NCBI RefSeq assembly: GCF_014843355.1
Contig: NZ_CP062137.1
Span: 2,394,110 to 2,458,109, forward strand
Reading direction: 5' to 3'
DNA: 64,000 nucleotides
Source of the DNA: Actinobacillus sp. GY-402
GTDB taxonomy: Bacteria; Pseudomonadota; Gammaproteobacteria; Enterobacterales; Pasteurellaceae
Under the pieces are notes generated by a model. The model did not search any database. It saw only the letters and a program-made list of their open reading frames with translations, and was not told the DNA's origin. This document shows positions 56,541-64,000 of this stretch, piece by piece (the stretch's first letter is position 1; the number at the start of each line of letters is the position of its first letter). The translations under genes and the position numbers were made by a program.

Positions 56541-57803
56541 ATGCATTTAACAGAACTCAAAAATACCCCGGTTTCCACGCTGGTACAGCTTGGAGAAGAA
56601 CAAATGGGCTTAGAAAATTTAGCCCGTTTACGTAAACAAGATATTGTTTTTGCCATCTTAAAACAACACGCGAAAAGCGGTGAAGATATTTTCGGCGGCG
56701 GCGTCCTGGAAATTTTACCCGACGGCTTCGGCTTTCTGCGTTCGGCGGACAGTTCTTATTTAGCCGGTCCGGACGATATTTATGTTTCGCCGAGCCAAAT
56801 CCGCCGTTTTAATTTACAAACCGGCGATAAAGTGGAAGGTAAAATTCGCCCGCCGAAAGAAGGCGAACGTTATTTCGCCTTATTAAAAGTGGATCAGGTT
56901 AATGACGATCGCCCGGAAGTTTCCCGCAGTAAAATTCTGTTTGAAAACTTAACGCCGTTACACGCCAATTCCCGTTTGCGTATGGAACGCGGAAACGGTT
57001 CAAAAGAAGATTTAACCGCCCGCATTCTAGATTTGGCTTCGCCTATTGGTAAAGGACAGCGCGGCTTGATCGTCGCGCCGCCTAAAGCGGGGAAAACGGT
57101 GTTATTGCAAAATATCGCGCAAAGCATTACCGCAAATTATCCGGAATGCGAGCTGATCGTGCTGTTGATCGACGAACGTCCGGAAGAAGTGACGGAAATG
57201 CAACGTACGGTGCGCGGCGAAGTGATCGCTTCAACCTTTGACGAACCGGCGGCGCGCCATGTTCAGGTGGCGGAAATGGTGATTGAAAAAGCCAAACGCT
57301 CGGTGGAACATAAAAAAGACGTGGTAATTTTGCTCGACTCCATTACCCGTTTGGCCCGCGCTTACAATACGGTGACGCCGGCATCGGGCAAGATTTTATC
57401 CGGCGGTGTGGACGCTAATGCGTTACATCGCCCGAAACGTTTCTTCGGTGCCGCGCGTAACGTGGAAGAAGGCGGAAGTCTGACGATTATCGCGACCGCA
57501 CTGGTGGATACCGGTTCCAAAATGGACGAAGTGATCTTTGAAGAATTCAAAGGAACGGGGAATATGGAATTGCATCTTTCCCGCAAAATCGCGGAAAAAC
57601 GCGTATTCCCGGCCATCGATTTCAACCGTTCCGGCACTCGTAAAGAAGATTTGCTCACCACGCCGGACGAATTGCAAAAAATGTGGATTCTGCGCAAAAT
57701 CCTTAACCCGATGGGCGAAGTGGAAGCGATGGAATTCCTCATCGATAAATTAATGGTGGCAAAAACCAACGAAGAGTTTTTTGAAATTATGAAACGTTCG
57801 TAA
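56541..57803 (+). CDS. rho: Transcription termination factor Rho
   Basis: 420 residues (E. coli 419). N-terminal RNA-binding domain with [20 protein letters not shown] and [16 protein letters not shown]. ATPase core with Walker [13 protein letters not shown] near residues 175-186, Q/R loops, and [20 protein letters not shown]. Hexameric RNA translocase that ends transcription with NusG. trxA, which precedes it in E. coli, is not here. The 189-nt upstream gap holds one uptake signal (56419-56427). Confidence 0.97.
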   Translation: MHLTELKNTPVSTLVQLGEEQMGLENLARLRKQDIVFAILKQHAKSGEDIFGGGVLEILPDGFGFLRSADSSYLAGPDDIYVSPSQIRRFNLQTGDKVEGKIRPPKEGERYFALLKVDQVNDDRPEVSRSKILFENLTPLHANSRLRMERGNGSKEDLTARILDLASPIGKGQRGLIVAPPKAGKTVLLQNIAQSITANYPECELIVLLIDERPEEVTEMQRTVRGEVIASTFDEPAARHVQVAEMVIEKAKRSVEHKKDVVILLDSITRLARAYNTVTPASGKILSGGVDANALHRPKRFFGAARNVEEGGSLTIIATALVDTGSKMDEVIFEEFKGTGNMELHLSRKIAEKRVFPAIDFNRSGTRKEDLLTTPDELQKMWILRKILNPMGEVEAMEFLIDKLMVAKTNEEFFEIMKRS

Positions 57804-57824
57804 CATCAAAAAACATCGCATTTT

Positions 57825-57875
57825 TTGACCGCACTTTAGGCTTGCTTGCAAGCGGAAAAGTGCGGTCAATTTTTT
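57825..57875. terminator. Inverted uptake-signal pair after rho
   Basis: TTGACCGCACTTT (57825-57837) and AAAGTGCGGTCAA (57857-57869) form a perfect 13-bp stem; its 19-nt loop contains the palindrome CTTGCTTGCAAG. TTTTTTG follows. It serves as the rho terminator; the bamD stop is 67 nt farther. Confidence 0.8.
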
Positions 57876-57935
57876 GCACGTTTTTTTCAGTCAAAAGAAA
57901 AGGCGCTTTCGCACCTTTCCGTTTATTATTTTTGA

Positions 57936-58769
57936 CTATTTTGCGTTCGTTTCGGTTTTTTTCTCATCGCCGCCGAATGTTAACCAGGACGGTAAACTTA
58001 AGAACGGTTCGTCGGGTTTATCCGCTTCTTTAATGACCTTCCCTTCGTTGGCTTTCACCAGAGTCGCCGCTTTTTGTTCCAGCTGAGTTAATCCCATTTC
58101 GCGATAAGCTTCTTCTAACAACGGTAACGCTTGTAACGTCGCGTTGGTGTCCGGATAAGTCTGCAGCATACCGGTTACGCGGTTTGACACCGCCACCCAG
58201 GCTTTGCGTTTGGCGTAAAACTTCGCGATTTCCAATTCGTGACGGGCCAAACGGTCTTTAATGTAAGCCATACGGGTGATGGCGTCCGGCGTATATGGAC
58301 TGTTCGGGAAATGCTGAACCAGCGTCTGGAAGTTGCCGAACGCGGTTTTCATGGACGTACTTTCACGGGAAGCGCGATCGATTCCGAAGAAATCCTGCAG
58401 GAAATTATCGCCCATGGACATATTGGTTAACGCCGCCATATAAAGCACGTAATCCGTATGTTGGCTTTGCGGATGTAACTTCAGGAAGCGGTCCGCCGTG
58501 ACCAGCGCCGTGGTATAATCCTGGCTGCGATAAGCGGCGTAAATCAGATTTAACTCCGCCTGTTCGCTGTAATCGCTTCCCGGAAAACGGGAATCCACCG
58601 CTTGCAAATATTTGGTCGCATCGCTGTAATTACCGTCTTGCACATAAGCCTGGCCTTTTGTGAACAATTCCTGTTCCGATGCCTGTTCGACTTCGTTGTT
58701 GCTGCCGGAACAGGCCGTCAACGCAAATGCAGCCAGCGCGGCAAGAGTAAGCGATTTTAAGTTACGCAT
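57936..58769 (-). CDS. bamD: Outer-membrane assembly lipoprotein BamD
   Basis: 277 residues. Lipoprotein signal MRNLKSLTLAALAAFALTAC with lipidated Cys20, then TPR-like helices (SEQELFTKGQAYVQDGNYSD; YAAYRSQDYTTALVTADRFL). It is the essential partner of BamA that folds beta-barrel proteins in the outer membrane. In E. coli it is divergent from rluD, as here. It was called ComL in Neisseria. Confidence 0.94.
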   Translation of the reverse strand: MRNLKSLTLAALAAFALTACSGSNNEVEQASEQELFTKGQAYVQDGNYSDATKYLQAVDSRFPGSDYSEQAELNLIYAAYRSQDYTTALVTADRFLKLHPQSQHTDYVLYMAALTNMSMGDNFLQDFFGIDRASRESTSMKTAFGNFQTLVQHFPNSPYTPDAITRMAYIKDRLARHELEIAKFYAKRKAWVAVSNRVTGMLQTYPDTNATLQALPLLEEAYREMGLTQLEQKAATLVKANEGKVIKEADKPDEPFLSLPSWLTFGGDEKKTETNAK

Positions 58770-58864
58770 AGCGTGATAATCCTTTTTCTATGTAAAAATA
58801 TGATATTCAGTTACAATAATCGTCACATTCTATCTGATAGTACAAAATAATTCACGGACTTTTT

Positions 58865-59839
58865 ATGGCTCAACTTACTTTAACGGCTGAGGTTCAGTCG
58901 CACCAAATGGGACAACGGTTAGACCAAACTTTAGCGGAATTGTTCCCCGACTATTCCCGTTCGCGTTTGAAAACCTGGATCGAAGAAAACCTGGTGCGGG
59001 TGAACGGCAACATTCAAAATGTTCCGCGCACTAAAGTATTGGGCGGCGAACAGATCGAAATTAACGTCGAAGCGGAAGAAGAAACGCATTACGAGCCGGA
59101 AAATCTGCCGTTGAATATTGTGTATGAAGATGAACACATTCTGGTGATTAATAAACCAAAGAATTTCGTGGTGCATCCCGGCGCCGGCAATTCGCGCGGC
59201 ACGGTGTTGAACGCGTTGCTTTATCATTATCCGCAAATCGCCGAAGTGCCCCGCGCGGGTATTGTGCACCGGCTGGACAAAGATACCACAGGCTTAATGG
59301 TGATCGCCAAAACCATTCCCGCGCAAACTCAGTTGGTACGGGATTTGCAGAAGCGCAAAATCACCCGCGAATATGAAGCCGTGGCGTTCGGCGTGATGAC
59401 AAAAGGCGGAAAAGTGGACGAACCGATGTCGCGCCACCCCACCAAACGTACGGCAATGGCGGTACATCCGATGGGCAAACCGGCGGTAACGCATTACCGC
59501 ATCATGGAACATTTTCGTAATTATACGCGGCTGCGTTTACGCCTGGAAACCGGGCGTACTCATCAGATTCGCGTACACATGGCGCATATCGCCCATCCGT
59601 TGCTGGGGGATCAAACCTACGGCGGACGTCCGCGCCCGCCTAAAAATGCCAGCGAACATTTCAGCGCGGTGCTGCGTAATTTCCAGCGTCAGGCTTTGCA
59701 TGCCGTTATGTTGCGTTTGGAACACCCGATTAGCGGCGAATTGATGGAATGGTTTGCGCCCTTGCCGGAGGATTTTGCCGAATTAATTGCCGCCCTGAAA
59801 GAAGATTATCAATTGCATAAAGACGAACTGGATTACTAA
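58865..59839 (+). CDS. rluD: 23S rRNA pseudouridine synthase RluD
   Basis: 324 residues (E. coli 326). N-terminal S4 domain (YSRSRLKTWIEENLVRVNGN), then the catalytic loop GIVHRLDKDTTGLMVIAKT with Asp138, and LETGRTHQIRVHMAHIAHP. It makes pseudouridines in helix 69 of 23S rRNA. The pgeF ATG is 3 nt after its stop, indicating coupled translation. Confidence 0.95.
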   Translation: MAQLTLTAEVQSHQMGQRLDQTLAELFPDYSRSRLKTWIEENLVRVNGNIQNVPRTKVLGGEQIEINVEAEEETHYEPENLPLNIVYEDEHILVINKPKNFVVHPGAGNSRGTVLNALLYHYPQIAEVPRAGIVHRLDKDTTGLMVIAKTIPAQTQLVRDLQKRKITREYEAVAFGVMTKGGKVDEPMSRHPTKRTAMAVHPMGKPAVTHYRIMEHFRNYTRLRLRLETGRTHQIRVHMAHIAHPLLGDQTYGGRPRPPKNASEHFSAVLRNFQRQALHAVMLRLEHPISGELMEWFAPLPEDFAELIAALKEDYQLHKDELDY

Positions 59840-59842
59840 AAA

Positions 59843-60589
59843 ATGACGCAAAAATTGACCGCACTTTACCCGTCCTGGCAGGTTCCGCCAAATGTTCACG
59901 CTTTCACCACATTGCGCGACGGCGGTGTCAGCCGGGCGCCGTACACCAGTTTTAATTTAGGCGATCATGTGGAAGATGAACCAAGTGCGGTCAAAAAAAA
60001 CCGGGGTTTGTTGGTGGAACGATTCGGATTGCCGCAATTTCCGTTGTTTTTAAGCCAAATTCACAGTACCCGCGTGATTCGTTTGCCTTATCGCGGCGAA
60101 GACATAAAAGCGGATGCGGTTTATACCGATAAGCCCGGTCAGGTTTGTCTGGTGATGACCGCCGATTGTCTGCCCGTATTGTTTACGTCTAAAAAAGGAA
60201 ATGAAGTGGCGGCGGCGCATGCGGGATGGCGCGGATTATGCGACGGCATTTTGGAAGCTACGGTGAGACAGTTTCAATGTCCGCGCGACGAAATTATCGC
60301 CTGGTTCGGGCCGGCAATCGGGCCGACGGCTTTTCAGGTCGGGCCGGAAGTGGTTGCGCAATTTATTGCGCAGGACGCGCAGGTCGAACGGGCTTTTGTG
60401 GCGGATTCGGCCAACGCCGGGAGATATCTGGGCAATCTTTATCAAATCGCCGCGCAACGTTTGCAGCGTATGGGCGTTATGCAGATTAGCGGCGGAGAAC
60501 ATTGCACTTACACGGAAAGCGATAAATTTTTTTCTTTCCGCCGTGAAATGAAAACCGGCCGCATGGCGAGCTTGATTTGGTTTGATTAA
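59843..60589 (+). CDS. pgeF: Purine nucleoside phosphorylase/polyphenol oxidase family protein YfiH
   Basis: 248 residues (E. coli YfiH 243). Family motifs: FTTLRDGGVSRAPYTSFNLG, SQIHSTRVIRL, MTADCLPVLF and AAAHAGWRGLCDGIL, whose His and Cys bind the metal. Relatives cleave adenosine and inosine or act on misassembled peptidoglycan. Uptake signals at 59858-59866 and 59983-59991 are read as LTALYP and PSAVKKN. Confidence 0.92.
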   Translation: MTQKLTALYPSWQVPPNVHAFTTLRDGGVSRAPYTSFNLGDHVEDEPSAVKKNRGLLVERFGLPQFPLFLSQIHSTRVIRLPYRGEDIKADAVYTDKPGQVCLVMTADCLPVLFTSKKGNEVAAAHAGWRGLCDGILEATVRQFQCPRDEIIAWFGPAIGPTAFQVGPEVVAQFIAQDAQVERAFVADSANAGRYLGNLYQIAAQRLQRMGVMQISGGEHCTYTESDKFFSFRREMKTGRMASLIWFD

Positions 60590-60610
60590 AATCGGTTTTT
60601 TGTGCATAAA

Positions 60611-60646
60611 ACAAAGGCGTAACCGCAACAGGATTACGCCTTTTTA
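60611..60646. terminator. pgeF terminator
   Basis: AAAGGCGTAACC and GGATTACGCCTTT (60613-60643), about 12 bp with one mismatch and a 6-nt loop, then TT. It lies between convergent pgeF and metQ. Confidence 0.85.
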
Positions 60647-60696
60647 GCTTATTGAGCGTCAAAAAACATGCGTTTTTTTGCCTGCACTTTTGCGGA

Positions 60697-61488
60697 TTAC
60701 CAGCCTTTCACTACGCCGTCTTTAAAGTGTTTCACCGCTTCTTGATACACTTCTTCGGACTGATAGGCTTTGACGAAATCTTTTACCGCCTGCGTGTCTT
60801 TGTTGTCTTCGCGCGCAACAATGATATTGACGTACGGGCTGTCTTTATCTTCTACAAAAATACCGTCTTTCGGCGATAAACCGATTTGTCCGGCGAAATT
60901 GTTGTTGATGACGGCTAAATCCACATCATCCAGGACGCGCGGTAATAAGGCGCCTTCCACCGCGTTGAATTTTAAGTTTTTCGGGTTTTCAACCACATCA
61001 AGCGGCGTGCTTAAAATGTTGTTGCTGTCTTTTAATTTGATTAAACCCTGTTTTTCCAGTAATGCCAACGAGCGACCCTGATTGGTCGGATCATTCGGAA
61101 TTGCCACCGTGGCGCCGTCTTGTAATTCGGCTAACGATTTGATTTTCTTAGAATAACCGGCGATAGGATAAACGAAAGTGTTACCGACGATCACTAAATC
61201 TTTATAACCGCCTTTTGCCATATCTTCATCCAGATAAGGTTTATGCTGAATCGCGTTTACGTCCAGATCTTTACGGAACAAGGCGGCGTTCGGTTGGCTG
61301 TAATCGGTGAACGACACCAATTCCACATCGAGTTTGTATTTATCTTTGGCGACTTTAGCGGCAATTTCCGCCATTTGATGTTCCGGACCCGCCATCACGC
61401 CGACTTTTAATTTGCTGTCGTCTTTACATGCGGTTAATGCAAACACGGAAGTTAAGGCGAGCACGCTAAGAAGTTTTTTAAAGTTCAT
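60697..61488 (-). CDS. metQ: Methionine-binding lipoprotein MetQ
   Basis: 263 residues. Signal MNFKKLLSVLALTSVFALTA followed by lipidated Cys21. The NlpA/MetQ core has LKVGVMAGPEHQMAEIAAKV and KDLDVNAIQHKPYLDEDMAK. It delivers methionine to MetNI. Last gene of metNIQ; 20 nt after metI. Confidence 0.94.
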   Translation of the reverse strand: MNFKKLLSVLALTSVFALTACKDDSKLKVGVMAGPEHQMAEIAAKVAKDKYKLDVELVSFTDYSQPNAALFRKDLDVNAIQHKPYLDEDMAKGGYKDLVIVGNTFVYPIAGYSKKIKSLAELQDGATVAIPNDPTNQGRSLALLEKQGLIKLKDSNNILSTPLDVVENPKNLKFNAVEGALLPRVLDDVDLAVINNNFAGQIGLSPKDGIFVEDKDSPYVNIIVAREDNKDTQAVKDFVKAYQSEEVYQEAVKHFKDGVVKGW

Positions 61489-61508
61489 AATGTTTCCTTT
61501 TCGGTTAA

Positions 61509-62198
61509 TTAACGATGATCAAAACGATCAGCGAGTTTGTTACCGTATTTTTCACCGATAATGACGATGAAGACGATAATAATGGTGGCGACCCAAAGCA
61601 CATAAGGCATATTGCGGTATAACCCGAATGTGATAGCCGTATTACCCAAACCGCCGCCGCCTACGGCGCCCGCCATGGCGGAATAACCGATTAAGGTGAC
61701 GAAAGTCAGGGTGAAGGCTTTAATCAGCATAGGAAGCGCTTCGGGTAAATAAAATTTTGTCACGAGTTGCCATGTGCCGGTTCCCATTGCCCGGGCGGTT
61801 TCCGTCAGACCGGGCGGTACATCGCCCAACGCATTAACGGTTAAACGCGCGACAAAAGGCAATGCGGCGACACTTAACGGAATAATGGCGGCGGTGGTGC
61901 CGATAGTGGTGCCCACCAGGAATTTGGTTACCGGTAATAAAATTAACAGCAAAATAATAAACGGAATGGAGCGTCCAATATTGATGATCACTTCCAAAGT
62001 GCGGTTGATTTTTGCGTTATTTAATGCGTAGCCTTTTTTGGTCAAAAACGCCCAGATACCCAACGGCAAGCCGAATAAAATGGCAAAAAATGTGGCGGCG
62101 AAAGTCATATACAGGGTTTCCCAAGTGCTGACTAAAATGAGATCCCAGATTTCCGGTGTCATTTGGGTGTTGAAATCATTAATAAAATTAGCCCACAT
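61509..62198 (-). CDS. metI: Methionine ABC transporter permease MetI
   Basis: 229 residues with about five membrane spans and the permease motif [20 protein letters not shown], which docks with Met[21 protein letters not shown] is characteristic of MetI. Its start overlaps the metN end by 11 nt. An uptake signal lies inside (61997-62005). Confidence 0.95.
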   Translation of the reverse strand: MWANFINDFNTQMTPEIWDLILVSTWETLYMTFAATFFAILFGLPLGIWAFLTKKGYALNNAKINRTLEVIINIGRSIPFIILLLILLPVTKFLVGTTIGTTAAIIPLSVAALPFVARLTVNALGDVPPGLTETARAMGTGTWQLVTKFYLPEALPMLIKAFTLTFVTLIGYSAMAGAVGGGGLGNTAITFGLYRNMPYVLWVATIIIVFIVIIGEKYGNKLADRFDHR

Positions 62199-63225
62199 AA
62201 CCTAACACCTCCACGCGGACATTATTTTCCATTAAATATATTTTGGCTTGTGTAATGGCGTCTTCATCGCCTTCCAGTTCCGCGATGGTAAAACCGAATT
62301 TAATGCCGCCCGCATAATCGATTTGCGAGATCAGAATGTTCAGACTGACGTCAAAACGGCGTGAAGCCTGTGACAGCAACGGCGCATCCACGGAACGCCC
62401 GGTAAATTCAAATTTAATAATCGGCGTGGATTTGGCCGAACGGGGCGTATCGGACATTTTTTCCAGATATTCTTCCGGCAAATTATAATGGAAAGTGGAA
62501 CTGATAAATTCCTGCGCCAGTTCGGTTTTCGGATTGGAAAAAATATCGCTGACCGAACCTTGTTCGACCAACTGACCGTGATCGATAACGGCAACCGTGT
62601 CGCAAATACGTTTCACCACTTCCATTTCATGGGTAATTAATAGAATAGTAATGCCTAAAGTGCGGTTGATTTCCTTTAATAATTTTAAAATGGACTGAGT
62701 GGTCGCCGGATCTAACGCACTGGTGGCTTCATCGCACAGCAATACTTTCGGATCACTGGCCAACGCGCGGGCAATGGCAACCCGTTGTTTTTGTCCGCCG
62801 GAAAGATTCGCCGGATAAACGGCGCTTTTTTCGCTTAATCCCACCAGCTTGAGCAATTCGGTTACTTGTTTTTGGATTTCATCTTTCGGTGTATTTTCCA
62901 ATTCCAACGGTAAAGCAATGTTGCCAAAAACCGTGCGGGAACTGAGAAGATTAAAATGCTGAAAAATCATCCCGATTTTACGGCGTTCGTGCATTAATTG
63001 CGCGTCGGACAGCTGAGTCAAATCTTTTCCGTCAATAATCACCGAGCCGGAGGTCGGTTGTTCCAGTAAATTTACACAACGGATCAACGTGCTTTTTCCG
63101 GCGCCCGATGCACCGATAACGCCACAAATTTGTCCTTGCGGAATATGCAAAGAAACATTGTCGAGGGCAGTGAGTTTTTTGTCCGATATGTCAAAAACTT
63201 TGGTAATATTTTTTAAATTAATCAT
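62188..63225 (-). CDS. metN: Methionine ABC transporter ATP-binding protein MetN
   Basis: 345 residues (E. coli 343). Walker [15 protein letters not shown] (about 36-49), signature [16 protein letters not shown], Walker [14 protein letters not shown]. The C-terminal NIL domain (about 270-345) is where methionine binds to inhibit transport. First gene of metNIQ with a promoter and met-box-like repeats just upstream. Confidence 0.96.
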   Translation of the reverse strand: MINLKNITKVFDISDKKLTALDNVSLHIPQGQICGVIGASGAGKSTLIRCVNLLEQPTSGSVIIDGKDLTQLSDAQLMHERRKIGMIFQHFNLLSSRTVFGNIALPLELENTPKDEIQKQVTELLKLVGLSEKSAVYPANLSGGQKQRVAIARALASDPKVLLCDEATSALDPATTQSILKLLKEINRTLGITILLITHEMEVVKRICDTVAVIDHGQLVEQGSVSDIFSNPKTELAQEFISSTFHYNLPEEYLEKMSDTPRSAKSTPIIKFEFTGRSVDAPLLSQASRRFDVSLNILISQIDYAGGIKFGFTIAELEGDEDAITQAKIYLMENNVRVEVLGYVG

Positions 63226-63255
63226 ATTTTATCGCTACAGTAATGATGTTTTCGT

Positions 63256-63284
63256 ATTTTAGACGGCTATATGGCTGTGTCAAT
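63256..63284 (-). promoter_or_regulatory. metN promoter overlapping met-box-like repeats
   Basis: On the minus strand: -35 TTGACA (63283-63278), 16-bp spacer, -10 TAAAAT (63261-63256). The spacer carries two tandem 8-mers, AGCCATAT and AGCCGTCT, matching the MetJ box AGACGTCT at 5 and 7 of 8 bases. MetJ repression with S-adenosylmethionine is the known control of metNIQ in enterics; assignment here is inference. Confidence 0.6.
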
Positions 63285-63391
63285 ATTTATCAGTTCGGTT
63301 TTTAGAACCGATCGGTATGATTTATAAGCAATTTGCTAATGACCTTAGGAAAAGCGATAATACTAAAGCTACAACAGAATCGGGAATAATC

Positions 63392-63946
63392 ATGAAAAAA
63401 GCCATTTTTTTAGATCGTGACGGCACATTGAATATTGATCACGGTTATGTCCATCGGATTGATGATTTTCATTTTATCGAGGGCAGTATTGAAGCGTTGC
63501 AGAAATTAAAAGCGATGGGTTTTTTATTGGTTTTGGTGACAAATCAATCGGGTATTGCCAGAGGTTATTTCAGTGAAGAACAATTTTTGCAGTTAACCGA
63601 ATGGATGGACTGGTCGCTGGCGGATCGAGGAGTGGATCTGGACGGCATTTACTATTGTCCTCACCATCCGCAAGGGCAAGGCGAATACAAACAGGATTGT
63701 GATTGTCGTAAACCGAAATCCGGCATGCTGCTGCAAGCGATTAGAGAATTAAATATCGATCCCGCTCAATCGTTTATGGTGGGAGATAAGGTTGAGGATT
63801 TACTGGCTGCACAAGGCGCTAAAGTGCGGTCAAAAATTTTGGTAAAAACGGGAAAACCTATTACGCCCGAGGGGGAACAGTTGGCGGATTACGTAATAGA
63901 CAGCATTTCCGATTTACCGAATTTACTAAACCGAATGAAGAAATGA
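63392..63946 (+). CDS. gmhB: D-glycero-D-manno-heptose 1,7-bisphosphate 7-phosphatase
   Basis: 184 residues from the ATG at 63392 ([20 protein letters not shown]); an upstream start at 63317 adds 25 residues unlike the family. HAD nucleophile Asp8 and acid Asp10, zinc-binding [20 protein letters not shown], and [12 protein letters not shown]. It makes the heptose 1-phosphate for the lipopolysaccharide core. Divergent from metN as in E. coli. An uptake signal is inside near the C-terminus (63822-63830). Confidence 0.94.
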   Translation: MKKAIFLDRDGTLNIDHGYVHRIDDFHFIEGSIEALQKLKAMGFLLVLVTNQSGIARGYFSEEQFLQLTEWMDWSLADRGVDLDGIYYCPHHPQGQGEYKQDCDCRKPKSGMLLQAIRELNIDPAQSFMVGDKVEDLLAAQGAKVRSKILVKTGKPITPEGEQLADYVIDSISDLPNLLNRMKK

Positions 63947-63971
63947 TCGCCCGTTGAATGAAAAGCCGGTA

Positions 63972-64000
63972 AAGTGCGGTCAAAATTTTGAACGTTTTTT
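63972..64000 (+). repeat. Extended uptake signal at the window end
   Basis: AAGTGCGGTCAAAATTTTGA, then ACGTTTTTT: the 9-bp core followed by two AT-rich tracts, the full extended Pasteurellaceae uptake-signal layout. The same layout precedes the rRNA promoter at 28543. Confidence 0.75.

Overview
The window is a chromosomal segment of a gammaproteobacterium of the family Pasteurellaceae. The main evidence is the dense scatter of the Haemophilus-type DNA uptake signal AAGTGCGGT / ACCGCACTT (47 exact copies in a hand scan, often as inverted pairs). Gene order also resembles E. coli and Haemophilus in blocks: spc and alpha ribosomal operons, asnA/asnC, trkH-hemG-rrn, uspA-alaS-csrA, secE-nusG-rplKAJL-rpoBC, rhlB/rho, bamD/rluD-pgeF and metNIQ/gmhB. 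A complete xylose ABC-transport and isomerase pathway plus this uptake-signal type would fit Basfia/Mannheimia succiniciproducens or Actinobacillus succinogenes; that species guess is inference.

Layout: 1-5.3 kb holds the end of the spc operon (rpsE partial, rpmD, rplO, secY, rpmJ) and the alpha operon (rpsM, rpsK, rpsD, rpoA, rplQ) with its S4-binding leader. 5.3-8.3 kb has a metallophosphoesterase and nadR on the minus strand, then an FMN riboswitch and ribB. 8.3-16.5 kb is the xylose locus: xylFGH-xylR on the minus strand, xylA-xylB on the plus strand, and between them a symmetric operator enclosing a CRP-like box. 16.6-26.2 kb carries dusA, glnK-amtB, asnA/asnC, comM, yihA, a PACE-type efflux gene, a two-gene ascorbate-type PTS with a perfect CRP box, and tusA. 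26.3-34.4 kb has a probable yigZ remnant, trkH, hemG and a complete rRNA operon (16S, tRNA-Ile, tRNA-Ala, 23S, 5S). 34.5-41.4 kb has mazG, uspA, alaS, csrA, a phosphomannomutase gene and galU. 41.7-55 kb is secE-nusG, an AT-rich gene of unknown function, then rplKAJL and rpoBC. 55-64 kb has rhlB/rho, bamD/rluD-pgeF, metNIQ and gmhB.

Most genes are housekeeping: translation, transcription and its termination, NAD and flavin supply, nitrogen sensing, outer-membrane assembly, methionine uptake and sugar-nucleotide synthesis. The xylose block is the main catabolic module. No prophage, insertion sequence or CRISPR array is visible. The most unusual material is (i) uptake signals reused as RNA hairpins between genes, including after the first gene of both divergent xyl operons; (ii) uptake signals inside a promoter spacer (rplK) and inside the L10 leader RNA; (iii) the foreign-looking gene placed between nusG and rplK; and (iv) the nadR-phosphoesterase pair. 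I found no clear new multi-gene system; these are leads, not proven novelties.
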